This document shows, piece by piece, positions 43,402 through 51,925 of a DNA stretch of 64,000 bases. The translations under genes were made by a program, and so were the position numbers. Under the pieces are notes generated by a model. That model did not search any database, was not told the DNA's origin, and worked only from the letters and a program-made list of their open reading frames with translations. Origin of the DNA: JAZKBN01 sp040388605. Lineage in GTDB: Bacteria; Bacteroidota; Bacteroidia; Cytophagales; Flexibacteraceae. The stretch lies in contig JAZKBN010000040.1 in the NCBI GenBank assembly GCA_040388605.1, positions 73,707 through 137,706 on the forward strand. The letters run 5' to 3'. Positions within the stretch are counted from its first letter, which is position 1. Each line of letters begins with the position of its first letter.

Positions 43402-44022
43402 TTAAAATGCATATCCTACGCTGATACCAAAGCGCATTTCCCCAAAGAATTTTTTGTTGTATTTATTTTCACCCGCAGGACTTTTGACAACCATTGAGCC
43501 ACCGACTCTTCCGGCACCCATAAAAGCATCGAATGTCAGACCATTTGACCTTACATATTGGTACCCCATGGCAAACCCGCCACCATAAAGTGTTTCACTA
43601 GTTTTAGAATACGACCTAGCCATCGCACCTTTAACCGTACCGACAGTATGCAGATACCTGACATAAGGAGCCAAATAGATACCTGAAGGTGCAGTTTTTG
43701 CCTCGTCGAAATAAAAGCGGTATTCCGGTGTAAAAGTGAATTCTTTGTAATCTGTATCATAATCTTTGTCGGGCCTGAATTGGTAAGAAAGCGCAAGCTG
43801 CGCAGCCATATTGCCATTAAAACTTTGCTGAATGCTTAGCTCGGTAGTGGCATTTACCATTAATGAGTACAGGTTGAGCTTAATGGCTGTGTTCCGTTTC
43901 GGGCCTGTTTCGTCTGTTTTCTCAGCAGGTTTAACTACCGGTTTCCCTTTTTCCTTTGCCGATACCTGCAGTGCAGCAGACGTTAATAATAGCGCAGCAA
44001 TAATGGTTCTTAATTTTCCCAT
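43402..44022 (-). CDS. DUF3575-like outer membrane barrel, paralogue 2
   Basis: 206 residues. Signal peptide (TIIAALLLTSAALQVSA), Lys/Glu-rich linker, then KLNLYSLMVNATTELSIQQS, FTPEYRFYFDEAKTAPSGIY, LAPYVRYLHTV and GGGFAMGYQYVRSNGLTFDA; ends GYAF. It is closest to paralogues 1 and 4 by eye and is 44 bases upstream of paralogue 1. Confidence 0.8.
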   Translation of the reverse strand: MGKLRTIIAALLLTSAALQVSAKEKGKPVVKPAEKTDETGPKRNTAIKLNLYSLMVNATTELSIQQSFNGNMAAQLALSYQFRPDKDYDTDYKEFTFTPEYRFYFDEAKTAPSGIYLAPYVRYLHTVGTVKGAMARSYSKTSETLYGGGFAMGYQYVRSNGLTFDAFMGAGRVGGSMVVKSPAGENKYNKKFFGEMRFGISVGYAF

Positions 44023-44129
44023 TTGTTGAATAAGAATGTTGATAAAAGTTTAATTAAATGATTAGGCATGCTTTGCAAGCCTAGCCCTTTCAAGATTGTC
44101 CAAGAGGGCTGAAGGCCTTATTAAGGGAT

Positions 44130-44156
44130 GTACAATTTTAGTAAAAAGAATTGTAC
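44130..44156. repeat. Inverted repeat between barrel genes
   Basis: GTACAATT (44130-44137) and AATTGTAC (44149-44156) form a perfect 8-bp stem with an 11-base loop, in the 190-base gap between paralogues 2 and 3. No T-tract follows on either strand, so a regulatory or mRNA-stability element is as likely as a terminator. Confidence 0.45.
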
Positions 44157-44212
44157 TGTGAATTAAATTGTTTCAGACCGCTACGGTAATTATTATGTTA
44201 AAGCAATACAGA

Positions 44213-44848
44213 TCAAAATGCGTAGCCAATGCTTATGCCATAGTACAGTGCAGGTTGGAAATCCAAATCCCAATTAGATTTGTAATTAAGGTCTGAATAA
44301 TTATCGGTATGGCTGCCACCGAATCTTCCGAAGCTTGCGAAGGAGTCAAATGAGTAACCATAAATATTTGTATACTGGTAGCCAACAGAAATACCCCCGC
44401 CGTATTTTATTTCTGTGATCTCTTTTTTAATTTCAGTTTTATTTAAATCATAGAATTGCATTTTGCTTGCTCCGGCTGAATAAATATATCTCAGAAAAGG
44501 AGCAATATAAAAGCCGGTGGGTACCGCATTGTATTCATCTAAATAAAACCTGAATTCCGGTGTAATTGCAAATTCATTGGCGTATGCATTGGAATTGGAA
44601 GTATACCTGTGAAATAAGCCAAATTGAACTGCTGTATTATTTTCAAGAGCCTTATGCAAGCTGAGGTCTTCTGCCGCAAAAAATATCAGCGAAGTTAAAT
44701 TCAGCTTAATAATTCGCTTACGTGCTGCATGTTGGTACGCAGGCTTAGGCTCTGCAGGCTCATCATTTTCCGGCATTTCAAATGCCCGGCAGATATTTGT
44801 GGCTGAAAGCAATAAAATGCAGCAGATTAATTTCTTTACAATGTTCAT
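44213..44848 (-). CDS. DUF3575-like outer membrane barrel, paralogue 3
   Basis: 211 residues. Signal peptide (KLICCILLLSATNICRA), then KLNLTSLIFFAAEDLSLHKA, ITPEFRFYLDEYNAVPTGFY, IAPFLRYIYSAG and GGGISVGYQYTNIYGYSFDS; ends GYAF. It is more AT-rich and diverged than paralogues 2 and 4 but has the same order of strands. Confidence 0.78.
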   Translation of the reverse strand: MNIVKKLICCILLLSATNICRAFEMPENDEPAEPKPAYQHAARKRIIKLNLTSLIFFAAEDLSLHKALENNTAVQFGLFHRYTSNSNAYANEFAITPEFRFYLDEYNAVPTGFYIAPFLRYIYSAGASKMQFYDLNKTEIKKEITEIKYGGGISVGYQYTNIYGYSFDSFASFGRFGGSHTDNYSDLNYKSNWDLDFQPALYYGISIGYAF

Positions 44849-44891
44849 GGTGTTTTCTAAAAAGGGATTTCATTGAAAAATTAAAGGATGC

Positions 44892-45527
44892 TTAAAATGA
44901 ATAGCCGGCGCTTAAACCCCATCTGAAATAACCAATAAAGGCGCGGTTGCTTTTTTGTTCCGGCGTGCCGCTCAGTCCGCTGTCAGAAAATGTGCTTTTA
45001 CCTCCCAGTCGTGATGCACCCATAAATACATCGAATGTAAGCCCGCTGCTGCGAACTAATTGGTATCCGGTGGCCACACCCAGGCCATATAAAACGTATT
45101 TCTCGGTATTGTAATTGGTGTTTATTTTATACCTGGAAGTATTTACCATGTAATTGTATTGCAGGTAAGGTGCAATGTAAAAGCCGGAAGGGGCAGTTCT
45201 GTCATCATCTACATAATAACGATATTCCGGAATTATATTTACTGTATTGCTAACATCAGAACCTTCCGATTTGTAACGGTAAAATACAGCAAGCTGGAAT
45301 GCCATATTGTTTTTAAAAGTGTGCTGAACACTAATGTCGGGCGCAAATGAAGAAACCAGCGAATACAGGTTCAGCTTAACTGAAGTGCTTCTGCGAGGAA
45401 TTTCAAGCCCGGCTTTTCCGGGCATTAATTTACCTTCCTGCATCAAAGGCTTATCGCCTTCGGCAAATGAGTTAATGGCAATTGCAGAAATTAATGAGGC
45501 TGCCAATAAGGATCTCAGAACGCTCAT
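44892..45527 (-). CDS. DUF3575-like outer membrane barrel, paralogue 4
   Basis: 211 residues. Signal peptide (LLAASLISAIAINSFA), then VKLNLYSLVSSFAPDISVQH, IIPEYRYYVDDDRTAPSGFY, IAPYLQYNYMVN and GLGVATGYQLVRSSGLTFDV; ends GYSF. It lies 43 bases upstream of paralogue 3. Confidence 0.8.
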   Translation of the reverse strand: MSVLRSLLAASLISAIAINSFAEGDKPLMQEGKLMPGKAGLEIPRRSTSVKLNLYSLVSSFAPDISVQHTFKNNMAFQLAVFYRYKSEGSDVSNTVNIIPEYRYYVDDDRTAPSGFYIAPYLQYNYMVNTSRYKINTNYNTEKYVLYGLGVATGYQLVRSSGLTFDVFMGASRLGGKSTFSDSGLSGTPEQKSNRAFIGYFRWGLSAGYSF

Positions 45528-45739
45528 AAGTTTGGTGTTTTTGAAAATGATGATAAAAGACTGAATAATTTAAAACGCAATTTGACCGGGCTTTACCCGG
45601 CCTTAAATAATAATAAAGGCACTGACTCCCAAAGAAAGTACCATTTACCGCAAGGCTGCAGACGCTTTTTAATACTAAACAGCAGTCTTAATAAATAATT
45701 GTAAAGGCAAAGCACGTATTTTTAATTGCCTGAAATTCA

Positions 45740-46492
45740 TTAAAACGCATATCCCAAATCAAACCGAAAAACTGCAGGGCTGCCTGCCCCGAAGCCATAC
45801 CAAATACTGTCTAAATCCTGGCTGCCGTAAGTTTTGTTTCTTTTTATTCCATTTTGATCTATGTCTACAAACGACGATTGTAAGTTGCCGGGCACATTGT
45901 AAGATTGTATGCCAAAACCGGAATCAATGGTGAAGCCCGAGCCGAATGTTTTCTTGTAACCTATGAAAACACCTCCCCCTTTGGCAATAAAGTTTACCCT
46001 CTTAAGTAAGCGGACATAGTCTGCTGAAGTCGGATGCCCCGTGCCATATTCAATGGTCATTTCATGCTTGCCTGCAGATACCTGCGCTTCTGTATAAAAG
46101 CCTGCTGTTTTGCCGCTGAAAGGGTAAAATCTTACTTTTGGCGAAAGCTTTACACCGCTGTAAATATGCGTATTGCCCTGGCCCCCAAGTATTGTAGGAA
46201 ACCAACCTGCATAATTACTCAGCACAAGTCCCAGGTCGCAGCCAACCGAGAGATAATTGTTTAGCCCCCTTTCATACCCGCAAGAGGCATTTCCAAAAAG
46301 AACAGTTAAGGGCGCTATCATGAAAGCGTTTTTGGGAGGGTCCGGGTTTTCAAACATCGGCGCGCTTGCCGTGTAATATTGAACCCCTGCGGGCACTATA
46401 TCTTGGCTGTCTGAGGCAAGGTAAGGTTGGGCATGCGCTGCAGTTACTGTTAATGCAAATAACGAAAGGATAGTGTAAAACAGTTTTTTCAT
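45740..46492 (-). CDS. Outer membrane barrel of the array, second subfamily, paralogue 5
   Basis: 250 residues from the ATG at 46492 (MKKLFYTILSLFALTVTAAH); an in-frame ATG at 46504 is possible. After the signal peptide it has MIAPLTVLFGNASCGYERGL, KLSPKVRFYPFSGKTAGFYT and GGGVFIGYKKTFGSGFTIDS, ending LGYAF. It shares the KVRFYPFSG / aromatic strand pattern and end motif with the other barrels but clusters with paralogue 6 by its longer loops. Confidence 0.78.
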   Translation of the reverse strand: MKKLFYTILSLFALTVTAAHAQPYLASDSQDIVPAGVQYYTASAPMFENPDPPKNAFMIAPLTVLFGNASCGYERGLNNYLSVGCDLGLVLSNYAGWFPTILGGQGNTHIYSGVKLSPKVRFYPFSGKTAGFYTEAQVSAGKHEMTIEYGTGHPTSADYVRLLKRVNFIAKGGGVFIGYKKTFGSGFTIDSGFGIQSYNVPGNLQSSFVDIDQNGIKRNKTYGSQDLDSIWYGFGAGSPAVFRFDLGYAF

Positions 46493-46581
46493 TGTAGTAA
46501 CCATGTATAAAGCGGAATAATTAACAGACAGGTTTAAAGGGTAATCAGTTGCTTAGCCCATTATACGGACCATTTAATTAT

Positions 46582-47298
46582 TTAAAAGGCATAGCCAATA
46601 TCAAATCTCAATACGGCAGGGCAGCCGGGGCCAATATAATACCATACAGCCTTGGTGCCAAATTGCTCAAAGTCGCCGGAATACCTGATTCCGTTTTCGT
46701 TTATTATAGTATTGGAAGTTTTTTCTATTGATTCAGGGAGCTTGAAAATTTGTATTCCTAAGCCTACATCAAGCGTAAAGTTGGAACTCAGCAATGTTTG
46801 CTTTCCTATCCAATAGCTTTGCCCCATAGTCTGGAAGCTCTTGTTTTTATATATACTGATGTCATAGCCATCCTGATCCTGGCCTACGTATTCTATGCCC
46901 ATATTATAGTACCCCCAGGAGAGATTGCCCTGCAGGTAAATATTGGGCAAAAAGTACTTTTCATCTGTTAAATAAGCGCGTATAAACGGCGATACTTTAA
47001 TGCCGTTATGTATGTGGCTGCCCCCTGCCGAGGGATTGCCGAGAAGATTGTTCCATAAGGTGTAATCAATATCTGCTTCAAGCCCGGCACTGAAAAATTT
47101 GTTTATATTTTGTTGATATATCAGCGTGGCTTTTCCGAACAATATTGGCAGCGGTGCAGCTTTTATATAATGAACATGCGGATTATACTTCAAAAGTGTA
47201 TCTTCTGAATTATTTAACGCAGGGTTAAATTGTGCCGTAACGGTTAGCGACATGCATAAAAACAATACTGTTACTGTTAAAGAGCAGATTAATTTCAT
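46582..47298 (-). CDS. Outer membrane barrel of the array, second subfamily, paralogue 6
   Basis: 238 residues. Signal peptide (CSLTVTVLFLCMSLTVTA), then IKAAPLPILFGKATLIYQQN, GIKVSPFIRAYLTDEKYFLP and YWIGKQTLLSSNFTLDVGLG; ends IGYAF. The C-terminal block GPGCPAVLRFDIGYAF is nearly the same as GAGSPAVFRFDLGYAF in paralogue 5, so the pair are recent duplicates relative to the other four. Confidence 0.78.
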   Translation of the reverse strand: MKLICSLTVTVLFLCMSLTVTAQFNPALNNSEDTLLKYNPHVHYIKAAPLPILFGKATLIYQQNINKFFSAGLEADIDYTLWNNLLGNPSAGGSHIHNGIKVSPFIRAYLTDEKYFLPNIYLQGNLSWGYYNMGIEYVGQDQDGYDISIYKNKSFQTMGQSYWIGKQTLLSSNFTLDVGLGIQIFKLPESIEKTSNTIINENGIRYSGDFEQFGTKAVWYYIGPGCPAVLRFDIGYAF

Positions 47299-47650
47299 GC
47301 TTGCCTGTTTTCTCTGTCGCCCTGGTTTTTAGCGGGAGTGTTTAATTCTAAACAATTGTTGCCGAAGTCCGTAAGCACAATGCATTACATGGTTTTAGTA
47401 TGAAACTATGCTGAATGCAGCATTAAAATATGGATTGGAGCGGGTTTTTATATTTATTTAATATCAAATAAAAACAAATCTCTGCACCATTTGGGCAACA
47501 ATGTGTTGGCTATATAGCAGAAATGCATCGAAACTGCAAAATTATTATTAAGGCTTTCTTATAGCTGTATAAGGCAGGCAAGCTGTATTGTTAGCCGCCT
47601 GTTTACTTAAACGATTATGGTATAAGGAATTAAACAAAAAAAGATAGTTT
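47299..47650. other. 352-base AT-rich intergenic region
   Basis: No gene is supported. It separates ggt from the barrel array. A minus-strand TAATTTTG (47537-47544) fits the -7 consensus but lies about 240 bases before paralogue 6. No strong hairpin was seen for ggt termination. Confidence 0.45.
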
Positions 47651-49399
47651 TTAAAACCCCGCCACGCTGTCGTCGCCACGAATATCTGCTGCCGATTCCA
47701 TTCTGCCGTCGGGCATAAATTTAATTACCTCTGTGCGACCTATGCTGCTGCGCTCGGTTATTTTCCAGCCGAATGCCTTTAGCTCATTGCGTGTGCTTTG
47801 CTTAAAATCAGGCTCAACAAAAAGCTCATCGGGCAGCCATTGGTGGTGGAAGCGCGGGGCAGCTACCGCCTCTGTTGCGCTCATGCCGAAGGTGAACATG
47901 TTTTCAAGCACCTGGAAAACGGATGTCGGTATGGTTGTTCCGCCCGGGCTGCCGCAAACTGCCGATGCCTTACCCTTGTTAATTACCAGTGTTGGCGACA
48001 TGCTGCTCAGCATGCGCTTGCCCGGTGCAATGGCATTGGCCTCGCCGCCCACTGCGCCATAAAAATTAGGCACACCGGGCTTAAGGCTGAAATCATCCAT
48101 TTCATCGTTCAGAATAAAGCCTGCGCCTGATACCACGCATCGGCTGCCGTAGCTGTTATTCAGGGTGGTTGTAATGCTTACTACGTTGCCTGCTTTATCT
48201 GCAATGCTGATGTGAGTGGTTTCTTCGCTTTCTTTTACGTTGCCCGGTAAAACGCCTGTGCTGGGCGTTGTCTTACTGCTGTCGAAGCTGAGCATGCGCT
48301 TATGCAGGTAGGCCGGGTTGCGCAGGGTTTTTAAAGGCACCTTGTAAAAGTCAGGATCGCCCATGTGCAGGCTTCGGTCGGCAAATGCCCGGCGTTCGGC
48401 TTCGGCCATCAGGTGTACGCTGTTAGCGGTTTGAAATCCGTAGCGTGCAAGCCTGTCTTTGTTGGCCATATTAAGTAACTGCAGTACTATAATGCCCCCG
48501 GAAGAGGGCGGAGGCATGCCAATAATGGTATTGCCGTTCCATTCCCAGCTGAGGGCTTCGCGTTTGCGCACTTTGTAGTTTTTTAAATCGGCCTCAGAAA
48601 TAATGCCTTTTGCGTTGCTGCCTTTGCTCATTTCCCGCACTATAAAGGCAGCAACCGGGCCTTCGTAAAAGCCCTTTTGCCCCTTATCCCGAATGTGGCG
48701 CAGGGTGGCGGCCAGCTCTTTTTGCACAAGGGTATCGCCTGCCTTCCATTTGCCTTCTTTAACAAAAGCCGTTGCGCCCGAACTGTATTTAATAAAATCT
48801 TCACGGGCATCGTTCAGCCTGTCGGCTTCCTGCTTTGTGATTGCATAACCGAACTCGGCTAAATCTATGGCCGGCTGAATAAGGGTTTTTGCCGTGAATT
48901 TGGCATAAGGCTGTGTTGCGAACATACCCGCCACGCTGCCCGGCACCCCGCCTGATTTTGCACCGTAAAGGCTTTGCTTAGCCTGTGGATTGCCCTGCTC
49001 ATCAAGGTACATATTTCGGCTTGCCGCAGCAGGGGCGGTTTCGCGATAATCAAGGGCAATGGTCTTTCCTGCGGCAGTTCGGCCGACAAGGAAGCCCCCG
49101 CCGCCAATATTGCCTGCACCCGGATACACGACAGCAAGGGCATACTGCACCGCTATAGCTGCATCAAAGGCATTGCCGCCGGCTTTCATAATTTCAGCGC
49201 CTACAAGGGCGGCAAGCGGGTGCGCGCAACCTACCGTGGCATTGGTATATACAGCAGATTTAACCGAGCTGTATCGGTATGGGTCTGCGGCGCGGTTGGG
49301 TCCAAGCCAGGGGGTTACAGGTTGAGCAAGGGTGTTGCTGAAGCGGAGCAGGCAGAAGAATATAAAAAACAGATACTGGACCTTAACTTTAGTTATCAT
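47651..49399 (-). CDS. ggt: Gamma-glutamyltransferase
   Basis: Periplasmic N-terminal-nucleophile enzyme that cleaves or transfers the gamma-glutamyl group of glutathione and related peptides. 582 residues, normal length. Signal peptide (VQYLFFIFFCLLRFSNTLAQ). The proenzyme cleaves itself at the catalytic Thr in EETTHISIADKAGN. Family blocks are AEIMKAGGNAFDAAIAVQYA, GGGFLVGRTAAGKTIALDYR, GVPGSVAGMFA and the C-terminal AVCGSPGGTTIPTSVFQVL. The ATG overlaps the stop of the upstream ATPase gene by four bases. Confidence 0.95.
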   Translation of the reverse strand: MITKVKVQYLFFIFFCLLRFSNTLAQPVTPWLGPNRAADPYRYSSVKSAVYTNATVGCAHPLAALVGAEIMKAGGNAFDAAIAVQYALAVVYPGAGNIGGGGFLVGRTAAGKTIALDYRETAPAAASRNMYLDEQGNPQAKQSLYGAKSGGVPGSVAGMFATQPYAKFTAKTLIQPAIDLAEFGYAITKQEADRLNDAREDFIKYSSGATAFVKEGKWKAGDTLVQKELAATLRHIRDKGQKGFYEGPVAAFIVREMSKGSNAKGIISEADLKNYKVRKREALSWEWNGNTIIGMPPPSSGGIIVLQLLNMANKDRLARYGFQTANSVHLMAEAERRAFADRSLHMGDPDFYKVPLKTLRNPAYLHKRMLSFDSSKTTPSTGVLPGNVKESEETTHISIADKAGNVVSITTTLNNSYGSRCVVSGAGFILNDEMDDFSLKPGVPNFYGAVGGEANAIAPGKRMLSSMSPTLVINKGKASAVCGSPGGTTIPTSVFQVLENMFTFGMSATEAVAAPRFHHQWLPDELFVEPDFKQSTRNELKAFGWKITERSSIGRTEVIKFMPDGRMESAADIRGDDSVAGF

Positions 49400-50820
49400 T
49401 GTATTGGAGAAGACCAGGCATCAGTGTGATTGTGAAAGCAAACGTAGCCAACATAATAAACATATAAGGCGGATGGCACGAATTGAATTTTAATGCCTTC
49501 AACTTCTTTTTCACCTTCAAATGTTTTACTGGTAACAAACACGGATGTTAAATTATTTGCTTTAGCATACGATAAAAGGCTTTTAAGTTCATTGAGTCTA
49601 TTTGAATATCTGTCGCTCCATTTAATTTCAAGCGCACCAGTTGGCTTTAACAATGCACTTAAAGTTACTAAATCCACTTCTCCTTTATCCCAACGTGCAT
49701 AAAATGTTCGGCCATTTTTAGGTAAAGTGTTTTGTGAAATTAGTGCTGTTTCAACTAAATTCCCTGTGTCTTCACTATCCGATTGAATAGGTGAAAACAG
49801 AGCAGAACGCATTGAAGGATTGGTGAGGTATATTTTAAAAAAATTTGCTCTTTTGAATTTCTTACCACTCATATCAACTCTATAATGAAGTTTAATAAGG
49901 TAAGCAGCTTCTAAATATTCAAGATATTTCTTTATAGTCGACTTTAGGATTTGCGAAGTCTCACTTAGTCCTTCCAAGCTAAATTCATTACCGGAATTAT
50001 AAGCTACTGTCGCAAAGAGCCTATATAACTCCTGAACATCACTAATTCCATACAAACCAGGCAAATCTCTTAACAGTGATTTGTCCAAAATGTCATTTTT
50101 AATGAAACGTTCCGGGTTTTCTCTAATATTTCTATTGAAAACCATCTCAGGATAACCCCCGAAATTTATATAGTCAATAAAATGTATGTTTAGACTTTCA
50201 ATGTCATTAGTTGTGAAAGGGATTTTAACAGTTCGATAAATTAATTTATCAATATTTTGTAGCACGAGATATTCATAAAATGTCAGTGGGGGGAGCATAA
50301 AATCAGTAAATCTACCTGCCCCTGATTCATTGCTTTTCATTTTTAATGCCGCTGCCGCAGACCCTGAAGCAAGGAATTTACATTTTCTAAATCTATCAAC
50401 AAGTGATTTAAGATCTACCTCCCATCCCTTTAGAGATTGAACTTCATCATAAAGCATATAAAAGCCCTCATTGGAAAAATCATGGACTGCTTCCTGACAA
50501 TATTCAAATAATGTTTCTAATGAAATACCTGTATAAATAGGTGTGTCAATTGATAGGTAGAAAATTTTCCTGCCGTAAACACCATTGTTAAGCAGTTTTT
50601 GAATAGCATGCCTAATCATTACACTTTTCCCAACTCTCCTTGGTCCCATTAAAACTACTGCGCGCCTTAAATTTATATCTTCCAAGATTGGGAACATTTG
50701 ATCAAGATAGAGTCTTTCAGGCATAGCCTTAAACTCATCTTCTATAGAACCTGTTGCCCACCAAGGATTGTCACCTTGAATTCTGCGAATTATATGCTCT
50801 TTGCTTATTGAAGTAAACAT
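49396..50820 (-). CDS. AAA ATPase with DUF4143 domain
   Basis: 474 residues of the AAA_14/DUF4143 class found as stand-alone ATPases in bacteria and archaea. Walker A is GPRRVGKS (residues 59-66) and Walker B is YMLYDEVQ (Asp125, Glu126); an Arg-rich sensor region follows (LVDRFRKCKFLASGS). The C-terminal half is DUF4143 with a restriction-nuclease-like end (YARWDKGEVDLV, GALEIKWSDRY). Roles are uncertain; mobile-element, stress and defence roles have all been suggested for relatives. It is AT-rich compared with ggt, overlaps ggt by four bases, and its -7 box ends only four bases before the ATG. Confidence 0.85.
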   Translation of the reverse strand: MFTSISKEHIIRRIQGDNPWWATGSIEDEFKAMPERLYLDQMFPILEDINLRRAVVLMGPRRVGKSVMIRHAIQKLLNNGVYGRKIFYLSIDTPIYTGISLETLFEYCQEAVHDFSNEGFYMLYDEVQSLKGWEVDLKSLVDRFRKCKFLASGSAAAALKMKSNESGAGRFTDFMLPPLTFYEYLVLQNIDKLIYRTVKIPFTTNDIESLNIHFIDYINFGGYPEMVFNRNIRENPERFIKNDILDKSLLRDLPGLYGISDVQELYRLFATVAYNSGNEFSLEGLSETSQILKSTIKKYLEYLEAAYLIKLHYRVDMSGKKFKRANFFKIYLTNPSMRSALFSPIQSDSEDTGNLVETALISQNTLPKNGRTFYARWDKGEVDLVTLSALLKPTGALEIKWSDRYSNRLNELKSLLSYAKANNLTSVFVTSKTFEGEKEVEGIKIQFVPSALYVYYVGYVCFHNHTDAWSSPIQ

Positions 50821-50824
50821 GGAG

Positions 50825-50832
50825 CAAATGTA
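50825..50832 (-). promoter_or_regulatory. -7 promoter element of the ATPase gene
   Basis: Minus-strand TACATTTG fits TAnnTTTG. A CTTG lies 19 bases upstream as a near -33 box. The ATG at 50820 begins four bases after the box, so the message could be leaderless. Confidence 0.5.
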
Positions 50833-50860
50833 TTAAAAATGAATAAATAAGCAAGTTTAA

Positions 50861-50898
50861 ACGATCTTATTTTGTTGAGTTGTATATAATAAGATCGT
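50861..50898 (-). terminator. Probable terminator of the TonB-like gene
   Basis: A perfect 10-bp stem, ACGATCTTAT (50861-50870) with ATAAGATCGT (50889-50898), 18-base loop. On the minus strand it is followed by TTAAAC. It lies nine bases after the TonB-like stop. The tail is weak. Confidence 0.5.
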
Positions 50899-50906
50899 AG
50901 GCCCCC

Positions 50907-51746
50907 TTACCTGTTCTTAATCACAAACGTAATCTTCCCTGTCGATATATCGGCCGGCGTTACGTTATCCTTGGTTTTGCTGAAGGTGAGCTTTTCCACC
51001 TCGGCTTTGTAGAGGCGCTCTACAGCCGGGTTTTTAACCGTGCTTTCAAGCATGCGCACACCCATAATTTCCCCGTCGCCGTCTACTTTAATTTCGAAAA
51101 CGATGCGGCCTTCAGCATCGCTGTCTTCTTTGGGGTCGGGCTTGTCAACCCATTTCCAGCCGGTAAGGTCAAGGCTTGCGCCGCCGGAGCCGGGCTTGCC
51201 TTTGTAATTGTTTTTTTCATCCAGGCTGCCTTCGGGGTGGCCCATATCACCTACAGCGCCTTTTACATCGCCGTTATTGTTGTTGCCGCCGCTGCTGTTT
51301 GAATTGCCCTCTTTAACACTTGGCTTGGCTGCAGGGGCTTTGGTTGGCGTGGGATTTTCCACGGGCTTTTCTTTTACCTTGGTGGGTTTGGCATCGGGCT
51401 TAACTTCTGCGGGGGCTTCCTCGGTTCCGGTTACTGTATTGGCCATTTCATCGGCCTTTGGGTCAAGGGGTTGGGGCTCAGGGTTGCTGAGCTCTGTTTG
51501 CTGTTCGGCCGATGTTTCGGCTTTGCTTGGGTCCTTGTTTTCCCCGGCGGGGTCCATGGTTTGCAGATCCCCGAAACCTGCAGGGTCTACGCCGAAGTTT
51601 ACGGCAAGGCCGTAATCGCCGAGGGGCGGGTTAGGCGGGGTAAGCTTAAAAAACAACCAGCAAAGCAGGAGCAGCCCCGCATGCACCAACAGCGATATGC
51701 CGAAGGCCGATATTTTATAATTACGTTTTACAGCCGGTGAAAGCAT
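50907..51746 (-). CDS. TonB-like energy transducer
   Basis: 279 residues with the TonB layout: an N-terminal transmembrane anchor (ISLLVHAGLLLLCWLFFKL, about residues 16-34), a Pro/Lys/Glu-rich linker (about 40-150), an Asn/Gly-rich stretch (SNSSGGNNNNGDVKG), then a C-terminal domain with GRIVFEIKVDGDGEIMGVRM, typical of TonB C-terminal domains in Bacteroidota. TonB links the proton motive force to outer-membrane receptors. No exbB/exbD genes are adjacent, so it probably works with partners elsewhere. Confidence 0.82.
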   Translation of the reverse strand: MLSPAVKRNYKISAFGISLLVHAGLLLLCWLFFKLTPPNPPLGDYGLAVNFGVDPAGFGDLQTMDPAGENKDPSKAETSAEQQTELSNPEPQPLDPKADEMANTVTGTEEAPAEVKPDAKPTKVKEKPVENPTPTKAPAAKPSVKEGNSNSSGGNNNNGDVKGAVGDMGHPEGSLDEKNNYKGKPGSGGASLDLTGWKWVDKPDPKEDSDAEGRIVFEIKVDGDGEIMGVRMLESTVKNPAVERLYKAEVEKLTFSKTKDNVTPADISTGKITFVIKNR

Positions 51747-51925
51747 GGAATTACTGAAATCTGGTTGGTAAAATATCGTAAAGCCGGGCAGCCGCGCAGG
51801 TATGGGCCAATGCCGGAATTATAACGAAAGGTAAGCGGTTTTATTTAATTGCCTGATATGGCTTTAAGAAATTAAGCAGGCAATTAAAAACCGGCAGGCA
51901 TAAGCTGAACTAAGAGAACGCCGGT

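Noticed and set aside
44071..44090. AGGCATGC..GCAAGCCT hairpin between barrel genes
   Set aside because: The stem is broken by mismatches and there is no T-tract; it is not reported as a terminator.
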